The position numbers were made by a program, and so were the translations under genes. Of a DNA stretch of 64,000 nt, positions 1 through 11,700 are shown piece by piece. Origin of the DNA: Sambucus nigra (Eukaryota > Streptophyta > Magnoliopsida > Dipsacales > Adoxaceae); assembly GCA_949130495.1 (NCBI GenBank), contig OX422215.1, forward strand, positions 72,059,244 through 72,123,243, given 5' to 3'. The number at the start of each line of letters is the position of its first letter. The stretch's first letter is position 1. The notes under the pieces are model-generated. The model was not told the DNA's origin and searched no databases. It was given only the letters and a program-made list of their open reading frames with translations.

Positions 1-435
1 ATATATATATTATTTATATATATAAAACAGTAATCTTGACATACACATCAAAGACATATACTTTTCATAAAGGGTCATAAAGGGTAATGAGATTAAAGGA
101 TAAAAACTAAGTGGTATTTTGATGGCGACCCAATCTAGCTCACTAATGACCCCAAGATGTCAGTACAAATGGACACATGGATTTTGATCGACTCAATAAT
201 AGCATTGAAGAGTCAATTTTTTTACTGTTTTTTATGATGAAATATTGTTGTCTGCTACTTGTGTTAGGATAAACTGGGTTTTTAATGACTCTTATAACTT
301 ATAAATCCAAATGTGGTATTACACCATACTCTTTATAGAATGTGGGTGTGAAGAGGTTACTTGTATGAGAATTTTAAATGTTGAATTCTCCGGAGCACTC
401 AAAAAATCGAGAATTGTTCTAGGCCAAAATAAATA
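1..435. other. AT-rich intergenic DNA
   Basis: No gene is visible. The stretch opens with a short (AT)n run and holds only short unsupported open frames. Confidence 0.6.
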
Positions 436-438
436 TAA

Positions 439-1469
439 GGGTCCGTTTGATTCGCAAATCAGTGGGCAAATATGGCATTTGCCCACTTTTTGATTTGTTT
501 GATTCACAAATTTGCCTACAATTCATTTGCCTATGTACAACACCTCTAATGCATGAAAAGTGGGCAAATTTTGCTTTGCTATTTGGAGAAGAATTATTTG
601 CCAAACAATTTGCCACTTCTTACAAGTGCTTGTTTTATATTTTTATGCTAAAATATTTTAAAAATTACTTTACAAACTGTTTTATAAAACTGTTTTAAAT
701 AAAAAACTGTTTTATAAAAAATGTTTTTAAATTATTTTAAAAACTGTTTAAAAAATGTTTTAAAACTGTTTTAAAACAATTTAAAATCTGTTTAAAAAAA
801 TATTTTTTAAAACTGTTTTATTAAAATCTGTTTTAAAACTGTTTAAAACACTATTTTAAAAAGTTTAAAACTGTTTTGAATAATTAAGAAAACTGTTTCG
901 AATATTGTAAAAATTGTTTTATAAAAATGTTGTTAAAAACTGCTTTAAAAATTATTTTAAAAACTGTTTTAATAATGTTTTATAAAAACTGTTTTTGAAA
1001 TGTTTAAAAAAAAACTGTTTTAAAAACTGTTATAAAAAAATACTGTTTTATAAAAAATGTTACAAAAATGTTTTTAAAACTGTTTTAAAAACAATTTAAA
1101 AACGGTTTTTAAAAAATCTTTTATAAAACTGTTTTATTAAAAACTTGTTTTAAAACTATTAAAAACACTATTTTAAAAGGTTAAAATTTTGTTTTGAATA
1201 ATTTAAAAACTGTTTCGAATATTGTAAAAATTATTTTAAAAAACTGTTTTATCAAATTAAAAAAAAAAACTGTTTTAGAAATGTTTTAAAAATTGTTTAA
1301 AAACTTTTTATAAAATATTTAAATAAACTAGTTGGATTGACTTTAATTTCACCTAATTATTGTTTGATAGCTTCGTGTGAAAAAACTAGGTAAAATTTGC
1401 CTAGGCAAACTTTACCCATGAAAAATTTTGCCATCTTGACTTTTGCCCACTTTTAAATCAAACGGACCC
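439..1469. mobile_element. PIF/Harbinger-like non-autonomous element
   Basis: The ends are inverted: GGGTCCGTTTGATTC at 439 and its near-perfect complement ending ...AATCAAACGGACCC at 1469. Direct TAA copies flank it (436-438 and 1470-1472). A GGG(T/C)CCGTTTG terminus with a TAA/TTA duplication is the signature of Tourist/PIF-Harbinger elements. The interior (about 620-1330) is AT-rich and made of degenerate repeats of the type aaactgttttaaaa, with no transposase, so it would need a transposase supplied in trans. The inverted similarity continues inward with a second pair around gtgggcaaat / tttgcccac. Confidence 0.85.
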
Positions 1470-1472
1470 TAA

Positions 1473-3830
1473 GTGAAAGAACTAATTTCACTACGGAATT
1501 CAAGACCAATATCTACCCAACTATATTTAATGTTTGCACTGTTAAATGCATGTTAACTTGCCCGTTTTATTTGTTAAAAAAGCCATGGTGTTTAAGGCAG
1601 TACAAGGTTGGAATGTGTTCTTTTCTAATCTATATAATTAAATCAACATGAAATATTCATTTTCTCAAAACCATGAACGATTAAATGAGATTATCTCTAA
1701 AAATTCCAACTTGGACAATGAAAACTTAATGGTGTATATGGCTCTCTTACTAGAAATAATCCAAACAATAAATTTAATAGAGAATTGAGTTTAAATCCCT
1801 ATAATAATACATGTTATAATGCTAGGACAACCAATTAAACTTTTGTAAAACTAGTTCCTAGTTATTTTGTCTTTATCAAAAGCTTTTTTTTATTTTCTTC
1901 ATAATATCGACTCTAGCCTTTGTTTTTCTTTATAATCTAGTCACTTTTTTTTGGCTTAAAATGAGGTGTATCTTGGGGGAAAAATACTAATGATACTTTT
2001 TCTAGACATTAGACCAAGGATGCTACCAGAACCTCCAAACCATCAAAACTCTGGCCACCACTAACCTTTTCTCGCCAGAATACAAAATTAAATTTGCACC
2101 GCCGAGTTTTTGAAAATATTGCTTGAATTTTTAATGTTGCAAAATTAAATTTGCACGACTGCTAATCATCATGCGCCGGACTGCAAACTCAAATTGTAGT
2201 TCTTTGTGCAAAATTGAATTTGCGATTTTGATACCACAAACTCAGTTTTGCAATATGATATTGCAAACTTGCATATTATTTATAAGATAAAAATATCATT
2301 TATTAATGCATTAAAAATACTACAGCCAACTATAATTAATAGTGCAAGAATTACTAAGTTAATTTTGTAATGTCAAAAAATGTAACAATAGTTAAGTGAT
2401 TCCATTAAATTATTGTCAAAGGGATGGAATAAAAGTGTACTATATTAAGCATTAATAAATTAATATAAAACTACCCTTGATCAGGCCTACAACCTTATGA
2501 AGCCAAAATGGTGCCTCCCTCGTCACCTATCACCTATTTTATTTGATAACAAATTTGTTCTGATAAGTAAATTGGCTTTGTACAACATAAGAAGCATTTA
2601 AAGATTATTTGCAAAAAGTACTATCTACACTACTATTTTCTCGCTATCTTAATGTGAGATTTTATGGTACCTAGCCAACTATATATATAGTTATAATACA
2701 TGACATCGATGTAGGTCGATCCAACATTTATTTTCACAATGATTGGCAGTCTTAAATTGGATTTTTATATGGTTGAAGTTATTTGTTTTTATGTGTGAGT
2801 AATAATTATTGTTGTGAGGTATTATAATTCATGCATTCCTTAATAATATATTGCATAGCAAAACTAAAACTACTTTACTTAAAAAAATAACTAATAGGTT
2901 CACCTCTTACTTTTATTTGAGAACAAATGAGAATCCAGTTATTCTAGTTTAACAACTTAGAATTTTTCACCATCTATAAGTTATATTTAGATTGCAGCCG
3001 TTCCATTTAGTTGTACGATCTAGTTTAACAGATCTTATAGGTTCACCTCTAATTTCCATTTTTTCTTTCTCTGTTTTTTATGGAAAATTAAAAATCTGAT
3101 TTATTCCTTTGACATCCATACACAGTTCTCTTCCTATTTATAGGGGATGCAGAGCAAACCGACCAACTAACAATTAACTCCTAACAATTTTCTAACAAAC
3201 TATTTTAACTTCTCCCTCGTTCAAAATCGACCCTAAAACTTATAACAAGCTCTAAACAAGCCCAACTAATTGTTCTTACAATGTACTCAGATTTCTGTTC
3301 TCACTGATACAAGGATCATGAAAATCAACGGACAAAAGTCCAACATGGCTTCATATTTCCTAACCTACAAGAAAACCTTTGCAAGAAAAGAAAAAAAAAG
3401 CCGTAGAAGTGGCCAAAAAATTGATTACATACAAGTACTTCAAACTAGGCTATACTCGCAAGAGAATGAAAAAAAAGGGGGAAAGAAAAGGAGCAGTTGG
3501 TTTGAAAACTCACATTCCTCTAGCACCAAAAAAAATGCCTCGTGCCTGCTCTCTAGTGGAAGACTAGTACAAAATACAAATGACTAAACAAGAATATGGC
3601 AATAGGAGCATTCACAAGTCTCCAATGCCTCTCACTATTATCAGCCTAATAAGAATTAAAACTTTACAATGATTATGTCACCACAAGGGTGTGTTTCTTA
3701 TAAATCAAGTGGAAGCAAAACCAAAAAAAAAAATGGCACTCATCCAAACAGCTACCCGCATAAAATTACAAGCACCCAGCATCCTCTCCCCCAAACACGA
3801 TGAAGGCATGCTTTGCTTTGAATAAAAGAA
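1473..3830. other. Intergenic DNA and probable 3' UTR of the host gene
   Basis: AT-rich, with no recognisable protein. The part next to 3831 (roughly 3590-3830) is expected to be the 3' UTR of the minus-strand gene. I see no strong poly(A) signal that fixes its end. Short open frames at 3270-3590 have no family resemblance. Confidence 0.5.
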
Positions 3831-4255
3831 TCACATTATTCTGCAATTACACTTGGACTCGAGTTTCGGGGGAGGCTTCATATCGTCACTGTTATTAGGA
3901 GGAGCCCCAACAATATGCGTTGTAGATAAATCAGTTTTCTCCTCGCTTTTGGTGGTGTCGATAGGAGGCTTTGTGTCTGTTTCGACAAGCCTTTGTTTAA
4001 CCTTTTGGGACTTGAAAGCGCGCTTGCCTACTGATAGGGCACGTAGGTCTTTTCTATCAGAATTTGCTTTCCCCAATATAGTAATCGTTGGGTGTGAACC
4101 TTCTAATGGGATTGAGTTTTCGTTTTCCACTGCTATGGAGGCTGCGTCATAGGCAAGATTGTGAATGATGGAGCTGCAGAAGAGTATTGCATCCGTTGCT
4201 TCTTCTAGAGTTAGGCTTCTTCCCTTAGTTCCTCCAATTGTTACACTGGATTCTT
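3831..4255 (-). CDS. Exon 6 (C-terminal) of the AT1G27850-like gene
   Basis: Starts after an ATGACAG acceptor with two bases that complete the codon begun in exon 5, giving ...GILEESSV. It encodes 141 codons including the stop, with the conserved [20 protein letters not shown] block, then a Lys-rich part ([12 protein letters not shown]) and the tail CNCRIM-stop. The joined sequence GILEES and the phase match tie this exon to exon 5 across 10.4 kb. On its own it could be mistaken for a separate small gene. Confidence 0.88.
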
Positions 4256-4877
4256 CTGTCATTAAGAGGAGATTTGAGTATTCAAATAAAACACACGTAT
4301 ACATAAATGCGTGCGCGCACACAGCTAATTAAAATGCCGCAACAGTAAGCATACAGGAATTTTGTCACAAAGTAACCATACAGGAATTTTGCATTTGATT
4401 ACAAAGTTAAAAAAAGATGGGATTTCCCGACTTTGGTACCTCACTAATTTGCATTTTTTAACTTCAGTACAATTTTCTTTGGCTTTTCTTTTACAATTTG
4501 GTACCATTTCGTAGCTGAAACTTGAAAGATTAAATTCTCACCACTGAAGATAAATTCTAGCGACAGGAAAGTTTTAGAAAACAATAATACCAAAAAAAAA
4601 ATGTTCCGAACTCTAATAATGTAATATAGTGAGGTGCCAAAGTCTTATAAAAAATATTGAAAACAGTTCATATGAAAAAGAGTGGCAGAAGAGATGAGTG
4701 ACTTGATGAAATATTCCCTTACCTTTCCTGTTTTTATAAGAATTGAATTCCATGAAAATGGGAGAAGTGAGAACTCACCAATCCACTCATCCATTTCTCC
4801 TCTCTCTAATCAACTTCTCATAATAATTAGTTATTTTTCACATTTTTCCAACTTCGTAATCGAAGGCATCCTTAGTC

Positions 4878-4955
<78 letters not shown>

Positions 4956-7900
4956 TTCCTTCCCTTACAATCTTTCTAACGTCCACTCAGGGTTGAGGAA
5001 AATTTGATTCTTTAGAACTTGATATAAATTGTACCTCGTATTCGTAATTTGTTTTCTATACAATTTTCTATAAGTTGTTCTTTAAGACTACAATAGATTA
5101 TTACTTAGTTCACTGATTTTCCTTTTCAAGCTCTATCCTTATTTTTAAGCCAAGATGAAACTTCTACTCATCAAGGTCTATAATATGTAAACCCTCAAAC
5201 TTCAACGGTTCTTATATCAGGATTGCAATCAATTATAAATTCCCGATCATACAATCTCCCCTTCCCGCTCTAAGAAAAATGTAAAAGACAACAGATAATT
5301 TATTACAAAGCTTTATATAGAGATTCTCTTCTCCATTCTAACTGACTGATTGGGCCAGTCAGTTATCCCAATGCTAAAAATCATATAAAACCTAGATATC
5401 CCAATGCTAAAAATCATATAAAACTGATAATAACGTGTATCAAACCCGAGTAAGGTAAATCTTAGCACATACAGAAAACATGATGAAGAGAAAACTCATG
5501 AATCCCTAAAAAGACATATATCCTTCAAAGTCGCTCAATATCCCCTTCTGCATCATAATATATATAGTCTGGGGATTAGGGCAAAACAAAAAAGAACAAT
5601 ATGACCAAAGGGGTAAACAATGATATCTCTGAGGAATATTTACTATGTTCGCCTATACTTATCTCGTAAGGGGAAATATATGAGAAGGACCCATTCATGG
5701 AGCAAATTTTAAATATTACAAATGAACCTCAACTGTGTATTTATGTTTACTTAGCCCTTGCTAACAAGAATTTGCCTCCGAGTCAGGTTCTGCTCCATCA
5801 TTCAACAAAACAATTATCTTCCTCTTTTGGGAGGACTCTCAGCTACCTGATGCCAAACATGCCACACCTGAAGCATTTAAGAATCGCCTGAGGGGTAGGC
5901 GTTCTCAATGTTCTTGGTTTGTCCTGTAGTGGTCTCAACCCTGTCCTCGACTCGGCCTACGAGTTTCAAAGCACATTTGATGACCTTCCCCAGGGTGGGA
6001 ATATCACAAGCTCATCCTGTGGATCACAAATTTGAAAACCATGAATAAATAGCCAAGCAGCGGCTTCTCGGATTTTCATAGCACCACCAGAGTGGCTAAC
6101 GAGTGGAACTGCTCGGTGTTCTCCTTCACTGTCATAGCGCCTTGATTCCACATGTAGGATTGGGGAATAAAGGTTGCCCGGGAATGTTTCTTCAATTGCC
6201 CAAGATTGGAAAAGAAGTTTCTCGACCACTTCCCGAGATCTTTCTACCAAACTGTGTCTTACCCTTTTGGGGTGCTAACCCTTCGATAAGAATGTCGTTT
6301 GAATCTTGATAGTTAAGGGTTTGTTTGGCCGTAACAGATAGCGAGCTTATTTGGTTCACGAGGTCAAAGGGGCTTCGGATCGGATTGTGGAGTGGAGTAG
6401 GTTATGCAAATGGATGGATGACTGGTTGGTGGGTTTCCTATCTTTCGCCTTCTCCACTCATGCCGTTCTAGTCACAATTTTAGCATCGAATGCCAAAATA
6501 GCGAATGAAATATCAGGACGCTGTTCGACAAAAGGAGTAAGGATCGGGGACTGCTGGCCTTGCAATCGTCCAACTTCTGGTGACAATCCAGCGTGGTGGC
6601 CATCTGCCATGCCTCCCACCGGCCTTTGCTCCTTTCTTTTCCACCACAGTGGCCTGGCTCCCATCCCGTCGCAAGGTTTCGCAACGTGCCCCTCAATCTG
6701 CCACAAAATTGCGACCTTGCTGCTCCATCTTGAAGTTACTACCAACAGTAGCTGAGGTGACCATACCAAGCCAGTGACTAGGTGGATGGTAAACTCCAAT
6801 TGGCACCACCTTAGCCACGGGGAGCTGCAGAAGGAGACTAACTGGCCACCACCCTAGCAGCTTGAACTTCTCTTTCAGTTCCTCTTTTATTCTCCCTTCA
6901 AGCCTTGCATCCATGGTTGTGAATAACTTTTACGTATTCTGCAGTGGAGATCTTCAATGGTTTTTAAGATATACTAACACAACAATTTACATATTCTGCA
7001 GTGGAGACTCCATCTTCAATGGTTTTTAAGATATACTAACACAACAATTGAACCCCTCGGCCCTCTCCAATACCACTACACTGACACAACAATTCAACCC
7101 TTCTCCAATACCACTTTAACGTAAATAAGAGAACATACGGAAAATACTCAACTCAACTCAACAAAGCCTTTTTTCAATTATTTGAAGTCGGCTACTGAAT
7201 CATATTTTTCCATTCCATTCTATTTAGTGTGATATCTTCGGTTAAACCACATAATATCATGTCCTTTTTTTACAATATTCCACTAAGTCAATTTAGGCCT
7301 ACTTTTGCCACTTGCGTTATCATTAAAATACTAACTAAATCACTCTTCCTTTTGGACGCATCCATTGGTCTGCGTTTAACGTGTCCAAACCATCTAAGTT
7401 GATTTTCTCTCAATTTATCTTCTATAGGAACTACTTTTACCGTTTCACGAATTCGTTCATTTTTAATTTTATCCTTTCGAGTTTTACCACAAATCCATCT
7501 TAGCATTCGCATTTCCGCCACACTCATTATTTTCTGCGCATTTTGTTTTTTGATTTCCCAATACTCTGTCCCATTTAACATTGCGGGTCTAATGGCCGTC
7601 CTATAAATTTTTCCTTTTAACTTCAAAGTAAGCTTATCACACAATACGCCGATAGCACTTCTCCACTTAACCCACCTTGCTTTAATCATATGAGTAACAT
7701 TATCACTAATATCTCCATCTTTTTGGATAATCGGAATCCTCTTGTTTCTAGAGTTTCTCTCCACAATTCCAATCTAACATTAATTCTCATCTTAGTCTCA
7801 TCCACTAAAACAATATCATCTGCAAATAGTATACACCACGGTACCTTATCTTGTATTTTCCCAGTCAACTCATCCATAACAAAAGCAAAGATAAGGACTT

Positions 7901-8659
7901 AGTACTGAACCTTGGTGCAGACCTACAGTAACTGAAAATTTACTACTTTCTCCAGCTATACTAAAGTCATGACCCCATCATACATATCCTTGATCATATC
8001 AATATATCTACGTCATTTTTTTATGTAGAACCCACCATATTATATCTCTTAGTATCTTATCATATGCCTTCTCCATATCTATAAAAACCATTTGAAGGTC
8101 CTTTTTATATCTTTCCATTAATCTCCTCAATAAATAAATTGCTTCCATTGTTAACCTCCAAGGCATAAACCCAAATTGATTATCAGATACGGTTGTTTTC
8201 AATCTCAATCTACATTCAATCACTCTCTCCCACAGTTTCATCATATAACTCATTAACTAAATACCACGATAATTTGAACAACTTTATATGTTCCCTTTAT
8301 TTTTATAAATAGGTACTAAAAACACTCTTTCTCTATTCATCGGGCATCTTATTAGTCATTATAATTCTATTAAATAATTTTGTAAGCCAAGACATTCTTT
8401 CCTCCCCTAAACACTTCCAAACCTCAATAGATATACCATCTGATCCATGGTTCAAAGTCAAGGCCGATACCGCGACGATACGGCTGAGTTGACTAGGTAT
8501 CAGTGCCCACCGATCCGATTCCGAGTTACGAGTTGAGTTTTCAATTATTGATGTGAATCGACCCTATATCGGTAATTTCTCGGTAGTATCGGTGATATAG
8601 AGGTATAATCGGCCCATATCGGTGATATATCGGCCGAGATGGTACAAGTTACTAAGAAT

Positions 8660-8702
<43 letters not shown>

Positions 8703-11700
8703 ATGTCGTGTTGGTAAGCGTGTTTTTTGGGGGGGGTACAAAATGCTAATTATTTTTTTAATTTAGTGTGCTCTGTGTGTGGATTATTTGGTCATCGTGT
8801 GTGGGGGTTTAATTTAGTGCGTTGTATAAGTGCCAGTTTTTTTATTTATAAAGAATGCAAATGATCCAAATGTTATTTGTTATTATTTTTTATAATAATG
8901 TTCCCAATGTTATATTTTAATATGCTATTATTTATAAAAAAACGTAAATGTTATTCTTTTACAAACAAATATACAACTGTAATTATTGTAAAAATAATAT
9001 TTGTATCCTCTAAACATTTGTAAAAATAATATTTGCATCCTTTATGTAAAAATACAACTGTAATTATTGTAAAAATAATATCTGTATCCTCTAAACATTT
9101 GTAAAAATAATATTTGCATCCTTTATGTAAAAATAACATTTACAACACGAGTAAAAAAAAATATTTGCATCCTCTCTGTAAAAAAATAACATTTCCATCA
9201 ATTTTAAAAATAAACATTTGCAGCCCAACAACAAAAATAAAATAACATTTACATTCCCTTTATAAAAAAAAATAACATTTGCATCATTTTTTGCAAGAAA
9301 ATAACATGTGCATCCTTTTTGTAAAAAACAATTGTAAAAAAAATGTAGTGTTTTGTCAAAATCATAATTTGTATCCTCTTTGTAAAAAAATAACAATACT
9401 AAAAAAGAAACATTTCTATCCTTTTTAGAAAAATATAACATACTTAAAAAAACACATTTGTATCCTGTTACTAAAAATAATACTAAGAATATAATAGTTG
9501 TATCCTTTTTGTAAAAGAAAAAAATTATCCTCTTACAAAAAAAGTAACATTTGTTTTTCTTTGTAAAAACATAATATTTGTATCCTCCGTAAAAAAAAAA
9601 ATATTAATTTATTATGGAACATTGAATCTGGCAAGTTCGCAGCACGTCAATATAATCAAATTGTAAGGATAGTTTTAAACTTATCTGATTGGTCCACATT
9701 GTTAATCGTATTTTTTTAAAATTTTCTAGATTTTTTTCGGAATTTTTTGCGCTCTCTAAATAGTGTATCTTTGGGTATCGTCCGATACCGCGACCGAGTT
9801 GAAAATCGAGTGGTCGATACCGGGACCGATACCGAGGCTTTAAACCATTGGGTCCTAAATCCCTCCCTGTTTTCATCTTTTTTAGAGCAATTTTTCTCGA
9901 ATCTCTCTAAGTTCCTCTATATTTAATCTACTCCCATTATTTTCATTCAATAACCTTTCGAAATAGTTTTTCCATCTTTACATAATCTCATCATTCTTGA
10001 CTAAGACTCTTAAATCATCACTTTTAATACACCTAACGTTACTAAAATCTTTTGTTTTTCAATTCCTAATTTTTGCAAGCTTATAGATACTTTTTTTCCC
10101 TTCTTATGTTCCTAATTTTATATAAAGATCATTTGTCAGAATTGAAGAAGAAGAGTTGTGTTAATCATTGGAGTTTTAATGCATTTAAGTTGTTGTAAAA
10201 AAAGTTGGTTAGGCAGTTAGTTGTTAGTGGTCACGTGCCAATTTCCTTTTTAGTTAGAGAGTTAGTTAGCTGATTACTTCCTATAAATAGAAGTGAGTTG
10301 TAATCGATTGTTATATTCCGTTGATCAATAAGTTTACAGTCTATTCTCTTAATTCTCTCTAAACTTCCTGCTTCTTCTCTAACTCTCTTCTCTAATTCTT
10401 TTCTTCTCTAAACTCCAAATTCTTCCATTATTGTGCGATTAAGGTCAGGATGAGTACCTGACATCATCATACGCATTTAACTTAGCATCGCTTATCATTT
10501 TCTTAACTTCCTTTTTAGCGCATTTATATCTCTCAAAATTTTCTTCGTTTGTAGTTGTTTGCCATGTTTTAAAGCACTCCCTTTTGATTTTTACTATATT
10601 TTGTACTTCTTCATTCCACCACCAAGTTTCTTTCAAATTGTGACCCCTGCTTTTTGATTCTTCAAGAATTTCTTTCGATATTCTCCTAATGCATGTCACC
10701 ATCTTACCCTTATCCCACATTATGTTAGTCTCATCTTCGGTAAGGACTCTTGTTCTTGAACTTGGGCCATGGTTTTTTGATAGTAAGCCATTAACAGTCG
10801 AGCAATGGCACCTAAGGGTGAGCTTAGAAAGAGAGGTCGTGTCTGAACCTACCTGAAATAGATTTCCTAGGCTAAAGTTGCATTTGAGCTCTACGCATAT
10901 GTGGTGTAGAATAGCTAGTTTTGTGGGCAAAAAAACTCTACTGACAAAATGACAGCAAGCAAGAAAAAATTGGATTCTACAAAAATATGTGTTTCTGATG
11001 TTATTCCTATTTTGGAAATGGAAAATAGAGTATGAATGGACTCCAGCAAGATGTGATCATTGTAAAATCTTTGGGCCTAAGGAGGGAACTATGGGGAAAA
11101 AAAAGTCGGATAGGTGTGGAAGGGGATAGATGCCAAGGAGTCGAAGCAGCAACAGAACATTCAGAGTTGATTAGAAAAGAAGATGTGGAAGCAATGCCAA
11201 AAACAGATAAGATGAGGGAAGATCCATGGAAGCAGTGAAGTTGAAGGACATGAAGGAGAGCGGGAATATTTTAGCAAGAAACATAGAAGGTACTACCCCT
11301 GCATTCAGACGTTACGACAAAAGTCAATCAAATTGTAGCATAATTTGATTGTTCAGTTCAGGAGACTGTAAAAATTCTGAATGATCAATCAAAGGGAAAG
11401 GGCCATAAGGAAACAGCGCAGAAAGCAAAGGCAAAGTATAAAGGTCGTGCTTTAGGGGCTAAGCGAAGAGGTGGAGGGAAGAAGAAAAGAAGATAATAAG
11501 TTTAACGTTACGTCGTTACCCCTTGGAACATAGAGGATTGTAGCGTAGTTAGGTTGTATGTTGTAGTGTTTGACCCGTGACTTTGTTTCGGCTGGGTTGA
11601 ATTGTCAGCTTCTTGGTGTAGTTGGGGCCTTGGGACCTTGCTTGAAGGCATCATCAGTTCATTGTATATTCTTGTATCCCCATTCTTTTTTGGTTAATGC

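Larger units (their letters stand above)
8453..9855. mobile_element. Insertion with GATACCG-rich inverted ends inside the LINE
   Basis: The left end (TGGTTCAAAGTCAAGGCCGATACCG) and the complement of the right end (TGGTTTAAAGCCTCGGTATCGG) resemble each other imperfectly. The LINE reading frame resumes on either side. No coding capacity is visible. The interior contains a (CT)n run at 8663-8701 and a long degenerate tandem array at 8950-9600. The class is not settled; a non-autonomous TIR element is the best guess. Confidence 0.55.
7149..10930 (-). mobile_element. Degenerate RTE-type LINE, interrupted twice
   Basis: Minus-strand remnants of a non-LTR retrotransposon. The 3' end carries a TTGAGTTGAGTTGAG tail (7149-7164), typical of plant RTE elements. 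Upstream come the C-terminal region with [10 protein letters not shown], the RT catalytic region with FADD, and the RT fingers (7288-8452). The element continues at 9856-10133 and again at 10464-10930, where the pre-RT region reads [11 protein letters not shown]. The gaps are later insertions at 8453-9855 and 10134-10463. Many stops and frameshifts are present and no endonuclease domain is visible, so it is dead and 5' truncated. Confidence 0.85.

Noticed and set aside
3270..3587. 105-residue Lys/Ser-rich plus-strand frame
   Set aside because: It is low-complexity A-rich sequence downstream of the host gene with no recognisable domain.
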